A stretch of DNA of 64,000 nucleotides from Oegoconia quadripuncta (GCA_949316235.1 OX438749.1:21530414-21594413); one strand, 5' to 3'. Counted from the stretch's first letter, positions 52,491-64,000 are shown. Notes: generated by a model not told the origin, from the letters alone. A program made the numbers and translations.

Positions 52491-52973
52491 ACAAAATAAA
52501 AAAAAAGATAAAAGAATTAGTGAGAAAAGAAAATTCACATGTTAAGTATCGTTGAGGTAGAAACTTTATAACCGAGCTACGGAGAATAAAGGCTAAGATG
52601 GTTGTGACTAACAGTGTATCCAATGATTCATTCACAAATTTATTTGATTAAATACTCGGTTAAACATTACGTTATCGAAAGACGCAGCTGTGACGTCACT
52701 TACCGCACTTGTCTATTACGAAAGGAGAATCACGCGTCTTTTATTCAAGATTAATACAAATGTAAGTGAGTAAGGAAGCGGACAGATGCACAGGATATTT
52801 TAAGGGCCGCCAGCGTTCGCGCAAACTCACACACTCGTCTCCGGTTCAGGGGAACGGAAAACCGCTACGACTGGGGAAGAAGTCAGATGATGTGTCTGGC
52901 CGTTGGTAACTTTATGATAAATACACATTCGAACAAAACTTATTTTTTTTAATGGTAACAGAAACAAAATGTA

Positions 52974-53226
52974 CAGTCATCATCATCTCAGCCCGTAAAC
53001 ATCCCACTGCAGGGATATAGGCCTTCCCTCGTATAATGCGGGAGAATGGGCCATAGTCCATCACGCTGCTGGCCCAATGCGGATTGGGGACTTCATATGC
53101 CTTAGAATTTTTATTTCTCTACTCATACAGGTTTCCTCACGATGTTTTGAGCAGTCAGTGGCCTGCCTGGGAATAGAACCCGGACCTCCCAAATTGGGAG
53201 ATCGCATCTTAACCGTTGAGCCACCG
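52974..53226 (+). repeat. LINE/SINE-derived repeat with tRNA-like end
   Basis: CATCATCATCTCAGCCCGTA, ATCCCACTGCAGGGATATAG, CCATAGTCCATCACGCTG, TTTCCTCACGATGTTTTGAG and then AATAGAACCCGGACCTCCC. A widespread lepidopteran module; parts recur at 4130, 15290 and 16700. Confidence 0.6.
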
Positions 53227-54344
53227 ACGCTCAAAAGAGTAAAGCCACTAAAAATTTGATAATTATTTATAATTTTCGAAGAAACAACTTGCAAGATTCG
53301 CCAATAATTCGTAAAAATAGTCACTTTTTGAATAGTATATTGATTTGTTTGCCCTTGAATAGGGTATATTAGATTGTTTACATTAATATCCTCCTAATTC
53401 AGTAATTCCATTGACGTGCAAATATTGGACAATATTAAAATTAGTTACAAAGAAAATCGCATGCATACAATTATTGATTGCTTTTGTGCTACTAGATTTT
53501 TTTGTAGAATAATAGAACGAGTAAGTTCCTTTTAAATCTAAAAAATCAAATTTGAAGCTATCAGGCTTTAAGAATTTAAAGTCTTCCTTTGACAAGAAGC
53601 CCAAAAAAATAATTTTAACATTGATATTTAATAGTTAATTTTACTAATACAAAAAAATAAAAAATAATTTGTAGTTCCATTAATTTTTATCGCTATAGTT
53701 TTTTTGATATAATGACTTTACTAATTTTTTAATTTATAAACAGACTTTCGCGCGTAATTTGCTTTTACTTTTTAAATTTATCAAAGGGCAAGCTTTGGAA
53801 ATATTAGCAAAGTAGTAATGTATAACAGCGTATCATCTATATATAATGTCTTTTGAATGGAAACGACCGACTTTTCCCACTTTTAACGCCAAATATTGTT
53901 CGAATTTAATAACCGACTTACCACAATCAATTCACCTTCCATTTTTGATTTTAAAATTCAACATAACACCATTAAAACTCCCACATAAGTGGCGACGCTA
54001 AGGTATACACTGTCCCGTTATCAGTGGAGTCACTACTGTAATGTATACAATGAATTGTTTATTGCTGATAAGAAGCATTCATGTGTGTCCCTGTCCTAGC
54101 TGCACTACTTATAGATTATCTTGCTTATCAATCATAATGGATACCAAAGTACCGCTTCGTTTTGCATGACAATTTCGCAAAGTCGGGTTATCGCAAATAA
54201 ATAAGTGGCTTCAAGTGCTATCTGTTCAGATTGAATAATCAGAGAATCATTGGCAGAACAAAGAATTAATTTACTTGCTATCACATGGGTGATAGTCGCG
54301 GATGTCTTGCTCGATTGAAATCACACTTGATTCATACTAGGGTT
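53227..54344. other. No recognisable feature
   Basis: Over 1 kb of AT-rich sequence without exon or repeat match. Confidence 0.4.
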
Positions 54345-54562
54345 GCCTACCGTACTCTATAAGAGAGTATTATAAAGCTTTCGCTTTAATGCTCATGTCT
54401 ATGACCTTATTTCATTTTTTCAACAATTTTCCCTAAAAGTACAACAAGAAGTGCAAAAAAATATTGTTTAATTTTTTTAAATACTCTTTTTATAAGTCCA
54501 TCTTTTTTTATCCTATCTGACTCAGACATACCTTATTTCTTTTATAAAAAGTTGGCAACCCT
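54345..54562. mobile_element. AGGGTTGCC-ended MITE
   Basis: Begins AGGGTTGCCTACCGTACTCT and ends AAAGTTGGCAACCCT. AGAGAGTATT near the left end pairs with AATACTCTTT in the right half. No clear TSD. Confidence 0.55.
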
Positions 54563-55198
54563 AATTTGTAACTTTTGACTCTTGAACTTTGACTTTTGAA
54601 AGTTTGCTATAAAGTACTTTTTAGTAATTATGTGCCTTTTATATTGTAGTAAGATTATCAACGGTGACACTCTTGTGAAAAATTATAGTTGTCAGTACGT
54701 TACTCAAGGAGTCAAGTCTTCTCTAACTCCACGAATATTAGCCAACACTTACTTCTCAAAATATTCATTCCTCATATTCCCAGTCTTCGTCCGGCCCGAG
54801 CCACATGGGGACACGCAACTTCGCACATGTGGCAAAATGGGTGATAGGTTATTTTGGAAAAATTAGAGAAATGAATTCGTATCAGTCCTTGGATTTTGGA
54901 TTGGAAGTGGTATTTCTATACTTCGAAAGGCATATAACAGTTGGTCCAGTTGTTTTCAATTGAAGGCTGCCGTTTGTCAGGTCGCCGACTACTATACGTA
55001 GCCGTGCCGGAGTATTTTCAATGGCCATTAGTTTGCCACAAATAGAGACGGCTGTAATAATTTGTGTAGTTTTTGTTAATTGTACAATAAAGAGTATTTC
55101 AATGGTTGAATGGGGACGTAGCGTAGGTATGTTTAACTAACTGCTAAACCGTTAATATTGAAAAAATCATTTGTATTATTTGTATACATAGTATACAT
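54563..55198. other. No recognisable feature
   Basis: A 78-codon plus-strand frame at 54630 has no signature. 54980-55030 carries GCCGACTACTATACG-type sequence only. Confidence 0.35.
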
Positions 55199-56079
55199 AT
55201 ACCAGATGACCGTAAGGAAAAAAATAGGGCATATTAGGTAATTGAAATAAAAGGTATTGGGCATACGTAGGTAGTTTTTTTTTTTTTTTTTAAACCAGCT
55301 GCGGTCGGATATAGATATGCGACTGGCGTGATTCGTAGAGTTCCTAATATTCGAATTTTTATTTGGAACTCATATTTTCTTCAAACTCAAATCATTTATT
55401 GCATTCCTTATGTTTTGTTTTGATGACATTATGGTGTACTGTATCAATAAGGACCTTGTGAAGGCACAGCAACATGAGAGCGTAGCATGCACAATTTACA
55501 TAAAATTCTTAATACATTAATTTACCAACTAGATATTTAACCTATTATATTATCATGTGTATTTTTACCATTGTATCCCAATTATATTATTATTTTTCTT
55601 TTAAATTATTTATTAATATGATATTAAATAAATAATAATAAATAAATATCCTTGACATACACACAGCGCCATCTAGTTCCACTTTAAGCAACTATAGGCT
55701 TGTGTTGTGGATACCAGATGGTTGATATACTACATAAATACATATTTTTTTTGTAAATACTTATTATAAATGAAAACATCCATAACTCGGGTACACATGT
55801 CCGTATTCATCACACAAACATATGCCCCTAGCGGGATTCGAACCCGCAACCTTTTGGTATAGTGGTCAGAGTTCCTAACCACTACAAAAAACAGGTCGTC
55901 ACATTTATTTAATTTAATGATGTAATTATGTGGAATAGGCTACGAATGCGATCGGTAAATGACAAAATTAACGCTTTATTACAGGATGGTTTTGAAAAAA
56001 AAATCTACCTATGCTAATACCTTCTATTTCACTTACCTAATATGCCCTATTTTTTTCCTTACGGTAAAAAAACTCATCC
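55199..56079. mobile_element. Long-TIR MITE family L, copy 3, with nested repeats
   Basis: Left arm GACCGTAAGGAAAAAAATAG and GGGCATATTAGGTAATTGAA; right arm TTCACTTACCTAATATGCCC and TTCCTTACGGTAAAAAAAC. The interior holds a family A SINE (55648-55901) and other sequence. Confidence 0.82.
55648..55901 (-). mobile_element. tRNA-derived SINE, family A (copy 11)
   Basis: AGCGGGATTCGAACCCGCAA (B box complement) and the family body reversed; A/T tail at 55620-55650. Confidence 0.87.
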
Positions 56080-56999
56080 ACTAATCCTATTAATTATGAA
56101 CATAGCAATAATTCGGGAGTTTTCGATTTTATGGTGGAATTTATATAATATTAATACTATTCTGTAATGTAAATAACTTCGTGTTTTTGTTAGTATGTGA
56201 ATGTATAATCTTTTTGAGAAATAAATAAATATAGCATGGCGTACGAACGACCATTTTATATTTTTGAGAACTTGGGCTGCGCAATACCGTGCGCTTCAAT
56301 ATTGAATCACACGTACATTGAAAAGGAAAAATGAACTATATCAACTTTGAGAATGATTTTGTATTTAAAATGATTGCTACGCAGGATCCGATACGCACTA
56401 GACCGATTTTTTTGTTCATTGCATTCCTAATTCTCCCTTTAAGTCAGTAAAAGAACAGCTAATCAAATGTCAAAATAAAAAAAATAATGAAAAATATTTT
56501 TATTTTTTTAATATTTCTATTTTAACAAATTACGCTGTCATGTATGAATTGTGATCTGGAGCGAGTAGTTTTTGTCAGTCAGTACCTAAAACAAATGGAA
56601 ATTTCAATTTAGTGTCAATCCAAAAGAACGTTAGCACAAACACTAAAGCAAATAGTTCATTTAGTTTGAAAATACTGAGGTAATTTCATTCACAAACATG
56701 CATTGATGTCTTTGTATCTGTGTTTGTTGTTTTAGTTGTCATCCTTCATAGATAAGATTATTATTTGTGTGATCATAGATTCAAATAAATACTTATCTAT
56801 CTAAATAGGGCCTAACAAAATTAAGCCGACAAACTTTGGCAAAATTGCACGTACATGACAATAAAATAATATATTCATTAAAACAACTAAATTAAATGTA
56901 AGTGTAAGTGTAAAGAGTAAATAAATTAAATGTAAGTGCAAATGAAAATACAAATTAACAGACTTACTTCATTTCGATTGTACCTTATTTTATCAATGA
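56080..56999. other. No recognisable feature
   Basis: AT-rich; AAATTAAATGTAAGTG occurs twice near 56890-56940. Confidence 0.35.
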
Positions 57000-57200
57000 G
57001 AAAAAAGGCAACGTTCATTGGAAGACGCCAAAGGGGGTGGCGGGGCACAGGGCGCAACCAATCACAGCAAGTAGCGGCGACGCCGGGGCAAGCGCCGCCG
57101 GCGGCGAGCGGCGAGTGGTCGCCTTTCTGTGTCTTCAAAGATACCGCAGCACATATTTGTGTGTTGTGGCAAAGTACTTAGAGCGCGCGGCCATTAAGGT
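57000..57200 (-). promoter_or_regulatory. GC-rich island with CCAAT-type boxes
   Basis: A sharp GC peak (GGTGGCGGGGCACAGGGCG, GGCAAGCGCCGCCGGCGGCG) with inverted CCAAT boxes on the minus strand (GTGATTGGTTG and CTTCCAATGAACG). It could be the promoter or first exon of brainiac (minus) or of the GT31 gene at 59651 (plus). Which one cannot be told from sequence. Confidence 0.35.
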
Positions 57201-57757
57201 CCAACTCACAAAATTTACATTTCTAATTTTATTTTTTGAATAAAATCTGTTAACTTTAATGTTTTATTTTTTTTCATAATAGGTTCACCTATACATACAC
57301 TCTGCAACGTTTGTCGGGTGCAATTTTGTTAGACCTTATATATTAGTTTTTAATAGCATATATATTGGTTTGTGTATACCTAACTTCATTGTGAAATTCA
57401 ATATTCTTATCCTTAAGTTGCTACCTGAAAAGCGATATCAATTAAAAAAGAACGACTTTTTGTAAAGCGCCTTAATAGGTGATCGACAGTAGTCGACACG
57501 ATATTCAAATAAAATTACAGTATAATAAATCACAATGTACAAAATAGCTTAGGCATCGAGTATTGCGAATTTTTCTGATTTGTCTCCCAGATCCTCCCAC
57601 CCTAGGATGTTGTGGCAACATTGATTACATTGCTCTTTGGGGTTTTGTACAATAATGTATAAGGAACTCATTAGGAAGGGTGCTATTGAATTTGGAGAGC
57701 TTAAAGAGCGAGACATATTATTAGCATTTTTAAAACGCGGTGTAACTGTTTTGCTTA
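57201..57757. other. No recognisable feature
   Basis: No exon supported; the overlapping 70- and 73-codon frames look random. Confidence 0.35.
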
Positions 57758-58738
57758 TCAAATCAAATCAAAATATTTTATTTCATAGGATAAAATTATC
57801 ACTTGAAAACGTCACTATTAATATTACATTTAAATTTACGGCTCATTCACAAAGTTGACTCCCCAGAGAAGAACGAGCAAGAAACTCTAAGGTTGCTCTT
57901 TTAAAGATTATGGGTTACAATTTGTGATTTCATAATTATATGAATAATAAGACAGCTATGTCCATGCTTGCTTATCATTCAAATAGTCAGTGATTTTATA
58001 ATAGCCTTTTGCTAATAATTTCTGTTTTATGATTGCTTTAAATTTATTTAAAGGCAAATTTTGAATGTCTACTGGAACCTTATTATAAAAGCGTATACAT
58101 TGCCCTATGAACGATTTACTAACTTTATGAAGTCGGCTAACATAAACGGATAACTGGTTCTTATTCCTTGTATTAACATTGTGCCTATCACTATTTTTAG
58201 CGAATAAGGTTATATTTTTTTTTGCATATAACAAATTCTCATAAATGTATTGAGAAGTCATTGTTAAGACATTAATTTCCTTAAACTTATCTTTAAGAGA
58301 CACTCTAGGTCCTAATTTATAAATAGCACGAATAGCACGCTTCTGCAGAACAAAAATGACATGTATGTCAGCAGCGTTTCCCCACAACAATATGCCATAT
58401 GACATCAAGCTGTGGAAATAGCTAAAGTAAACCAGTCTTGTGGTATGAACGTCTGTTAAATTTCTGATTTTTTTGACTGCATACGCTGCAGAAGCGAGCT
58501 TTTTCGCTAGTTTCTCAATATGAGGCCCCCACTGAAGCTTAGCATCCAATGTCAGTCCTAAAAAGACAGTAGTATCTACAAGATCCAATTTATCACCTCG
58601 TACAAATATGTCAGTAGGCAGTTGTTTAACATTTGGTAAAGTAAATTTTATGCATTTAGTTTTATTTTCATTCAAAAGAAGATTATTTACTGTAAATCAG
58701 TTAACAAGTTCAAAAATATTTATAATATCCTTTTGCTA
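57758..58738 (-). mobile_element. 5'-truncated jockey-type LINE (family 1), C-terminal half of ORF
   Basis: A 239-codon frame (57956-58675) matches the second half of the 7553-8974 ORF: LNENKTKCIKFTLPN, FLGLTLDAKLQWGPHI, LVYFSYFHSLMSYGILLWGN and GYYKITDYLNDKQAW. The match continues upstream past one stop to about 58738. The 3' UTR with GAAGAACGAGCAAGAAACTC ends near 57758. Confidence 0.88.
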
Positions 58739-58876
58739 TGTATGTTTTAGGGTGATAAAAATAATTGAAACGCCGAAAAATTGGCAAAACAACCACCTTC
58801 AGTAAGGTTATGTTCTCTATCTCCGGCGTGCATTATCAAATCTTCACCAAATTTATATTGGGCCTTGCTATACATA

Positions 58877-59267
58877 TACCGGATGAGTTTTTTTTTCGTA
58901 AGGAAAAAAATAGGGCATATTAGGTAAGTGAAATAGAAGTTATTTGCATAGGTAGTTTTTTTTTTTTTTTTCAAAAACGCACACGCCGGCCGAAGATTTA
59001 TATCCGCTTAGCGTGATTTTTAGGATTCCTATCATGCGAAATTTATCTGGAACTCATATTTACGCCAAGTTTTCTTTTATTTTTTTTACTTAATTTAATA
59101 ATGAAATTATATGGAATAGGCTACAAACGCGACCGTCAAATGACACAATTAACGGTTTATTCTATGATAGTTTTGAAAAAATATATTAAAATACCTATGC
59201 CAATACCTTCTTTTTCACTTACCTAATATGCCCTATTTTTTCTTTACGGTAAAAAAAGCATCCAGTA
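58877..59267. mobile_element. Long-TIR MITE family L, copy 4
   Basis: Starts TATACCGGATGAGTTTTTTT and ends AGCATCCAGTA. The arms share GGGCATATTAGGTAAGTGAA and its complement. The interior CGACCGTCAAATGACACAAT is shared with copies 1 and 2. Confidence 0.87.
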
Positions 59268-59316
59268 TATACCCTGGATATGCCCTTTCATAGTAAAAAA
59301 AATAAGTCCGCTAATT

Positions 59317-59366
59317 AGTTTTATTTCGAGATTTACATGGACGAAACCGCGGGCGGAAGCTAGTCG
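59317..59366 (-). mobile_element. RTE-like 3' end fragment
   Basis: ATGGACGAAACCGCGGGCGG and AAGCTAGTC are the reverse of the GACTAGC...CCCGCG repeat. Confidence 0.5.
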
Positions 59367-59650
59367 TGATCACTAATCGTTGTAAAAAGCAAAATAATAC
59401 AAATCTGAAGATTTATGTGCATTTTTATTACCATTCATTCACTAGCTATTAGTATTTAATCACATACAAAACTTCACTTTGCCAATAGAAATAACGCAGA
59501 ATTATTGTATGTACAAATCAACCTAGCAGTAATAAGGTCCAGAACTAAAGCGAGCCTAATGGGCCATTATATTTTCTCATGTGATATCCATTTATATAGC
59601 TACCTCGTTTCCGAAGTGTCAATAACAGCAAGTGTTTCACTTTCTTTACA

Positions 59651-60095
59651 ATGACTTTAGACAGATCACAAGCGTTTTATATATTCAAAGTGATTGTGAT
59701 AATATACGTGATCACTATACTTATCGACTATTACAACCCAGTGTCAAAAGTGCCAAGAGTGACTATGGTTTACGAGAAGTCACCCAAATTCCAACTACGC
59801 CGTCCTACGGACAGTTTCAAGACATTAAATCACACTTCGTACTACAACAAACTAGTTGACATAAACTTCAATTTCACCACCATTCCTCAACCGTGCAGAG
59901 GTTACGAAGCTGGGTTACTACTCCTCATAATGGTGTCCTCGAATCCGACACGCTTCGAGCACAGGTCGGCGATCCGAAACACTTGGGGAAGAACGTTTCA
60001 CTCAACAAAAGTCGTGTTCCTAATCGGAGAACCGGCCGTCGAGATATCTGAGAAGGTTCGAAACGAAAGTTTGACATTTGGAGATATAGTTCAAG
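59651..60095 (+). CDS. GT31 gene exon 1
   Basis: ATG in the context TTACAATGACT, then the anchor and stem. The donor is TTCAAG/GTAATT. The frame read through into the intron (to 60151) is an artefact. Confidence 0.88.
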
Positions 60096-62414
60096 GTAAT
60101 TTATGTTCAGGTCGCATCTATCTTTTCGGAAAAGATGGATGGATTTTGTGAGAGGTGATATGAATGAAAAGGGCGTGAATGATGAGGTAACGGGTTTGTA
60201 CTTGACCTCAATCACACCTGATGTTGGAAGGTGGAAGGGTACTGACCCGGAAACCCCAACACATTTGAGGGACTGGCTAACGTCTTATCTCTGACAACCG
60301 GAACACAACAATGCTATTAACATTGCTGCTTGGCGGCAGATTTAGATAAGATGGTGGTAGCTAGCCAGGCGGACATTTGCCCTTCCACCAACCAAACCGA
60401 GTACTTAAACATGTACCCCGCTGGGGATCGAACCCGCGACCTCCGAAACGTTAACCCAACGTTGTTTACATTGAGCCACGGAGTCGGTTAAAGTTAAGGA
60501 ACGCCTGTCGCGATTACTTATTGGGAGTTAACCCCCCACGTAAAACTGGGGTTGTGTGTATGTGTGCAAGTATTACCGGTACTTTCAGGGGAGTACCGGT
60601 ACTCTCATCGAGCTCACCCGGATCTGGCATGACAGTTTGTCAAATTTCACAATTGTCTGTCAAATACATTCTCTCTATTCTATCAGTCATATCTATCAGT
60701 ATTTTTAACCCCTGACGAAAAATGAAGGGTGTTATGTGTTTGCCGGCGTTGTGTGTGTGTCCAGTCTTTGTCCGGATTTATGTGTACCCGAGTTATGGAT
60801 GTTTTTTGTAAAAAACTAATTTTTAATCAACCATTTTGTATCCATAATACAAGCCCAGTTGCTTAGTGTGGAACTAGATGGCGCTGTGTGTATGTGCAAA
60901 TATATTTCTCATTTAAGTATCTCAATAAGTGTGTATATTTTGGAGTTGTTATATCTGAAAAGAAATCTTAATTTATCAATGCGCTCTCGGTTAACAAAGC
61001 CATCCAGTACTACCAAAAACCTTCCTCTCCACAGGTAATTTCAAAGATGTCTACCGAAATTTGACCTACAAACATGTGATGGGACTAAAATGGGTGTCCC
61101 ACCACTGCCCCTCAGCGAAGTACGTGCTCAAAACCGACGACGATGTCTTGGTGAACCCGCCAGAGCTGAAGAGGTTTTTAGCGAGGGAGTTGTCTCCTTG
61201 GGGGGCGACCGGTTTGATCATGTGTAGGTTAGCTTATTACCCCCCAGTGTACAGGGATCCAAAGTCAAAATGGTACGTTTCCCTTGAAGAGTTCACTGGG
61301 AAATACTACCCGTCACATTGTATAGGTCAGTTGTTTTACATTAATTTGTTCTGGCAACTCTAGATTGTAACGTCGCAATTTCTGCCGTTTCCGAGTAGAT
61401 CCGCTATGTGATAGTTTAGTACTGCCGACAGGACGACGACCGTAACAGTACCAGTGCTACTTGAATCACTACTGTCACTCATCAACCACTATTTCAAGAA
61501 GCACTACGGGTTGACTTGACCTTAATCACACCTGATGTTAGGTGAATATAAGGCCGAAGGATGGAAGCGTACTGACCCAGAAACCCTATCTTATCTTACC
61601 TGGCTACCGGAACACAACAATTCTATTAACATTACTGTATGACGGCTGATTTAGATAAGATGGTGGTAGCTAGCCAGGGGGACATTTAAAATGCCCTATC
61701 ACCAACCAAACCGAGTTCTAAACATGTACTCTGCTGTGGATCGAACCCGCCACCTCCGATTCGTAAACCCTATGTTGTTTACATTGAGCCACGGAGGTGG
61801 TTAAATCTTTTACAAAATATTAAATAAAAAATTTAAAATGGATGCTGGGAATCAGTAGTATTCAATAATCTGCTTGTTACTTGGTTGTCATTACTTGTAA
61901 ATGTTTGACAAGCCCTGTTGACTGCCCAGGAAAGAGGTATTTCAGGTGTATGTATGTACATTACCTTTCGTGATCTAAACGGCTTGACCGATTTTGAAGA
62001 ACAAGGTGTCGTTAGATAAGACGCATCCATATCAAAAACCCCAGTGTCAATAAGAAACCAAGATGGCGTTCGCTTTTAAATACTTTTTTTACTTCTATCT
62101 TCTTTCCAGGTCCTATCATCATCTATTCACAGGACGTAGTGCAAGTTCTTTATAGCACAGCTCAAAGAACACCCTACTTCTGGGTCGACGACGTCTACGT
62201 CACAGGGATAGTCGCAGAGCGAGCTGGAGTTAAGCAGAGCCAATATAACGTGTTCATGAAGCGCAAAGATGAGGTTAAGCTGCTAACGAAAGGGCCCAAG
62301 GCGATCGGGAAGTTCATGTTTGGGCCTATAGACATGAAGGTGAAGACTATGATAGATATGTGGGTGGCCATGAGTAAGGCTTCAGGAAAGGAAAAACGAA
62401 AAAAGGAATATTAG
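59651..62414 (+). CDS. Beta-1,3-galactosyltransferase-like GT31 enzyme (3 exons, 346 aa)
   Basis: Coding exons are 59651-60095, 61035-61325 and 62110-62414. Introns are GT-AG and both are phase 1. The product is a predicted Golgi type II protein with a membrane anchor at residues ~9-26 and a GT31 domain: PTRFEHRSAIRNTWG (99-113), VVFLIGEP, a DIVQGNFKDVYRNLTYKH block across the first splice junction, VLKTDDDVLVN with the metal-binding DDD at 183-185, KWYVSLEEF and FWVDDVYVTGIVAERAGV (269-286). The family usually reads YPPYCSGxGY near 240; here it is YPSHCIGPIIIY, which keeps the Cys and Gly. The C-terminus is lysine-rich. Acceptor specificity cannot be read from sequence. It is transcribed away from brainiac. 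Introns 1 and 2 carry family C SINEs. AATAAA at about 63002 is a candidate poly(A) signal. Confidence 0.9.
60187..60492 (-). mobile_element. SINE family C, copy 6 (in GT31 intron 1)
   Basis: ACTTGACCTCAATCACACCT to GGAGTCGGTTAA; the poly-T end is missing. Confidence 0.85.
60773..60910 (+). mobile_element. SINE family A 3' fragment (copy 12)
   Basis: TGTACCCGAGTTATGGATGT, CATAATACAAGCCCAGTTGC and GATGGCGCTGTGTGTATGTG. The tRNA head is missing. Confidence 0.75.
61035..61325 (+). CDS. GT31 gene exon 2
   Basis: Acceptor CCTCTCCACAG and donor TATAG/GTCAG. It carries the DDD metal-binding motif. Confidence 0.9.
61500..61804 (-). mobile_element. SINE family C, copy 7 (in GT31 intron 2)
   Basis: GACTTGACCTTAATCACACC to the B-box complement GATCGAACCCGCCACCTCC. 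More diverged than the other copies. Confidence 0.83.
62110..62414 (+). CDS. GT31 gene exon 3 (terminal)
   Basis: Acceptor TTCTTTCCAG. It encodes PIIIYSQDVVQVLYSTAQ and VDDVYVTGIVAERAG, and ends EKRKKEY before TAG. Confidence 0.9.
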
Positions 62415-63672
62415 CAGAGATAAACGTAACCTAATTTATGCAATTTTGCGTTTAATTTTAGCACTTGAAGCCCGCTGTCGATGAGTTATTTAACGTCAGT
62501 TTGCATAAAAATAATATAGATGTCACTGTCCACATAAAATCTGTTGGATATATGGTTTTGTCTTTTCTTTGGCTTCCATTTTCAGGATCTATTCAATCCC
62601 CCATTAACCAAGCCTCACGGAAATCTCTAGGACACATCTACCGGTCTAGCACGACATGGTTTCTATATACAAGACACGAGACAGAAGTGTTTTTTCACGT
62701 TTATGCTTTGACTGAGAGAGACGCAAAACGTAATATATATATTTAAATTTACCCATTCACGGATCAGTAGCACTTGATTTCAATCAATTGAGTAAACTTT
62801 ATCGCATAACAAATACGGAATACATTTGTTAAACAAAATTTGATTTGTTAACGATTTTTACGTGCGCTAGGCTAATCCTGGGGGAAGGCATTGTATGCTG
62901 AAATTCAGGTTGCATAAACGTAGTTCGGCAGCTATGGCTTTTGTATTAGTGGTACTAAGTATAGCCTAACATATTTAGTTTCAACCATGTAACATTTTCT
63001 GAATAAACATTATTCTTATTTCGTGTCATTATAAAGAGACTATGGGGCATGCTATTGGACTGTATACAACAATCTCTTTTATAGCAATTTAAAGCTGTTT
63101 TATAAGTGGAAATAAAGAATTGACGTTTAGCTAAAATGTAATTTAATATCTCACTAACTTCTACCCGCGGCGCTGCCCGTGTGGGTATAAACTATGATTT
63201 ATGTGGCTGTATCACATATAAAAAAGTCGTGTCGTCACAGAATTAATATAGTACTGTCGTATCAAGTGACCTATCATCTTTCCTCTTCGGTTCTCAATTG
63301 TGGCCAAAAGGCATCTCTTCTCCTTTACCATCACTAACACCAAGAGGTGAGAGGGTTTGTTGGAAAGACCTAGGCGCAATTACTTTCACCAAGTGAAAGA
63401 AAAGGTAAATGTCATGTCGTACCAAGAGGTTAAATCGAGGGCGGAAAGCAGAGACGTGGTCATTACTCCACCGACAAGAGCATAGCTCTGAAATTGAAGA
63501 AGTAGACCACATATTCAGGAAGAAATTCTCTCAAAATCCGTTGCATAGTTTAGAACATCTAAGTGCAAAAACAGACAGATGCAGATAGAGACTTTATTTT
63601 ATACGATATAAAATTGACTAGCACATATGGTATCTTAGTCAGTTGTAGAAAAATTGCTATGAATTGAGACTA
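62415..63672 (+). other. 3' UTR of the GT31 gene and flank
   Basis: AATAAA occurs at about 63002 and again near 63112. Further on, ACTTCTACCCGCGGCGCTGC at about 63159 is an RTE-like fragment. No other gene. Confidence 0.4.
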
Positions 63673-63977
63673 AGGCCCATATTAATAAACCAATCTTAAT
63701 ACAAGTCTTGAGGCTGTATCACCCGAGATGCGTCTTAATAAGTTGACGCTATTTCAAAGTCCGTGCTAATTTATAAACCAATCTTGAGGTCTACTCAGCT
63801 GAGATCACTTCATTAGTCTTGAGTTTTGTTTATTAATACGAGCACCTCTCTATTGAGTACTGCTTGAGTATGCTCGTGCGTTTCAGGTCTCAAGTAAGGT
63901 TTATTAATCATCACGTTTACTTGAGACCGGTCACAAAACTATTCTTAAGCTTGAGAACTATTTATTAATACGGGCCT
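63673..63977. mobile_element. MITE family G, larger copy
   Basis: Left end AGGCCCATATTAATAAACC and right end GGTTTATTAATCATC...TTATTAATACGGGCCT are inverted. Internal CTTGAG/CTCAAG motifs repeat many times. Confidence 0.75.
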
Positions 63978-64000
63978 AAGACATCGCCAAATCAATGCAA

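Noticed and set aside
62465..62746. 93-codon ORF after the GT31 stop
   Set aside because: No family signature and no splice signal linking it; lies in the 3' UTR region.
1..64000. CRISPR arrays, bacterial operons or an integrated virus
   Set aside because: No direct-repeat/spacer pattern, no Shine-Dalgarno-spaced gene runs and no viral structural or replication genes were seen; only retroelement reverse transcriptases occur.

Overview
The window looks like lepidopteran (moth or butterfly) nuclear DNA. It is AT-rich, its genes are split by GT-AG introns, and most of it is tRNA-derived SINEs, 5'-truncated jockey-type LINEs, RTE-like 3' ends, foldback elements and MITEs, many nested in one another. 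No bacterial operon, CRISPR array or complete RNA gene is visible. Four protein-coding loci are well supported; almost everything else is transposon-derived or featureless.

Layout. (1) 1-21.7 kb has no convincing host exon. It carries SINEs, LINE pieces, a 10-bp-TSD inverted-repeat element nested in a SINE, 5S-rRNA-derived SINEs, several long hairpins and a possible small secreted-peptide ORF (17310-17522). It lies downstream of a minus-strand exon at 21769-22113, the first coding exon of non-muscle myosin II heavy chain (zipper), so most or all of it is probably the large first intron of zipper. (2) 22.1-25.1 kb is the divergent intergenic region between zipper (minus) and a threonine-aldolase gene (plus). 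It contains three tandem copies of a ~357-bp unit and a TATA box. (3) 25.08-40.36 kb holds a complete seven-exon threonine aldolase gene (379 aa). Its introns hold a hAT-like MITE with an 8-bp TSD, a decayed reverse transcriptase, a LINE split by a MITE, and a foldback with ~265-bp arms around a transposase tail. (4) 40.4-50 kb has no gene and consists of MITEs and LINE tails. (5) 50.05-51.10 kb is brainiac (minus strand, one coding exon, GT31 beta-1,3-glycosyltransferase). (6) 59.65-62.41 kb is a second, divergent GT31 gene (plus strand, three exons, 346 aa).

How the genes relate. Both glycosyltransferases are predicted type II Golgi membrane proteins and may act on glycolipid or glycoprotein glycans. 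They share only family motifs, so they are distant paralogues rather than a fresh tandem duplicate. Zipper (cytoskeletal motor) and threonine aldolase (PLP-dependent amino-acid metabolism) are unrelated neighbours that share a divergent promoter region.

I found no clearly new multi-gene system. The most unusual content is the density and nesting of inverted-repeat elements, including near-perfect long hairpins, a SINE with an internal inverted duplication joined to a LINE, and several TIR families with multiple copies in the window.
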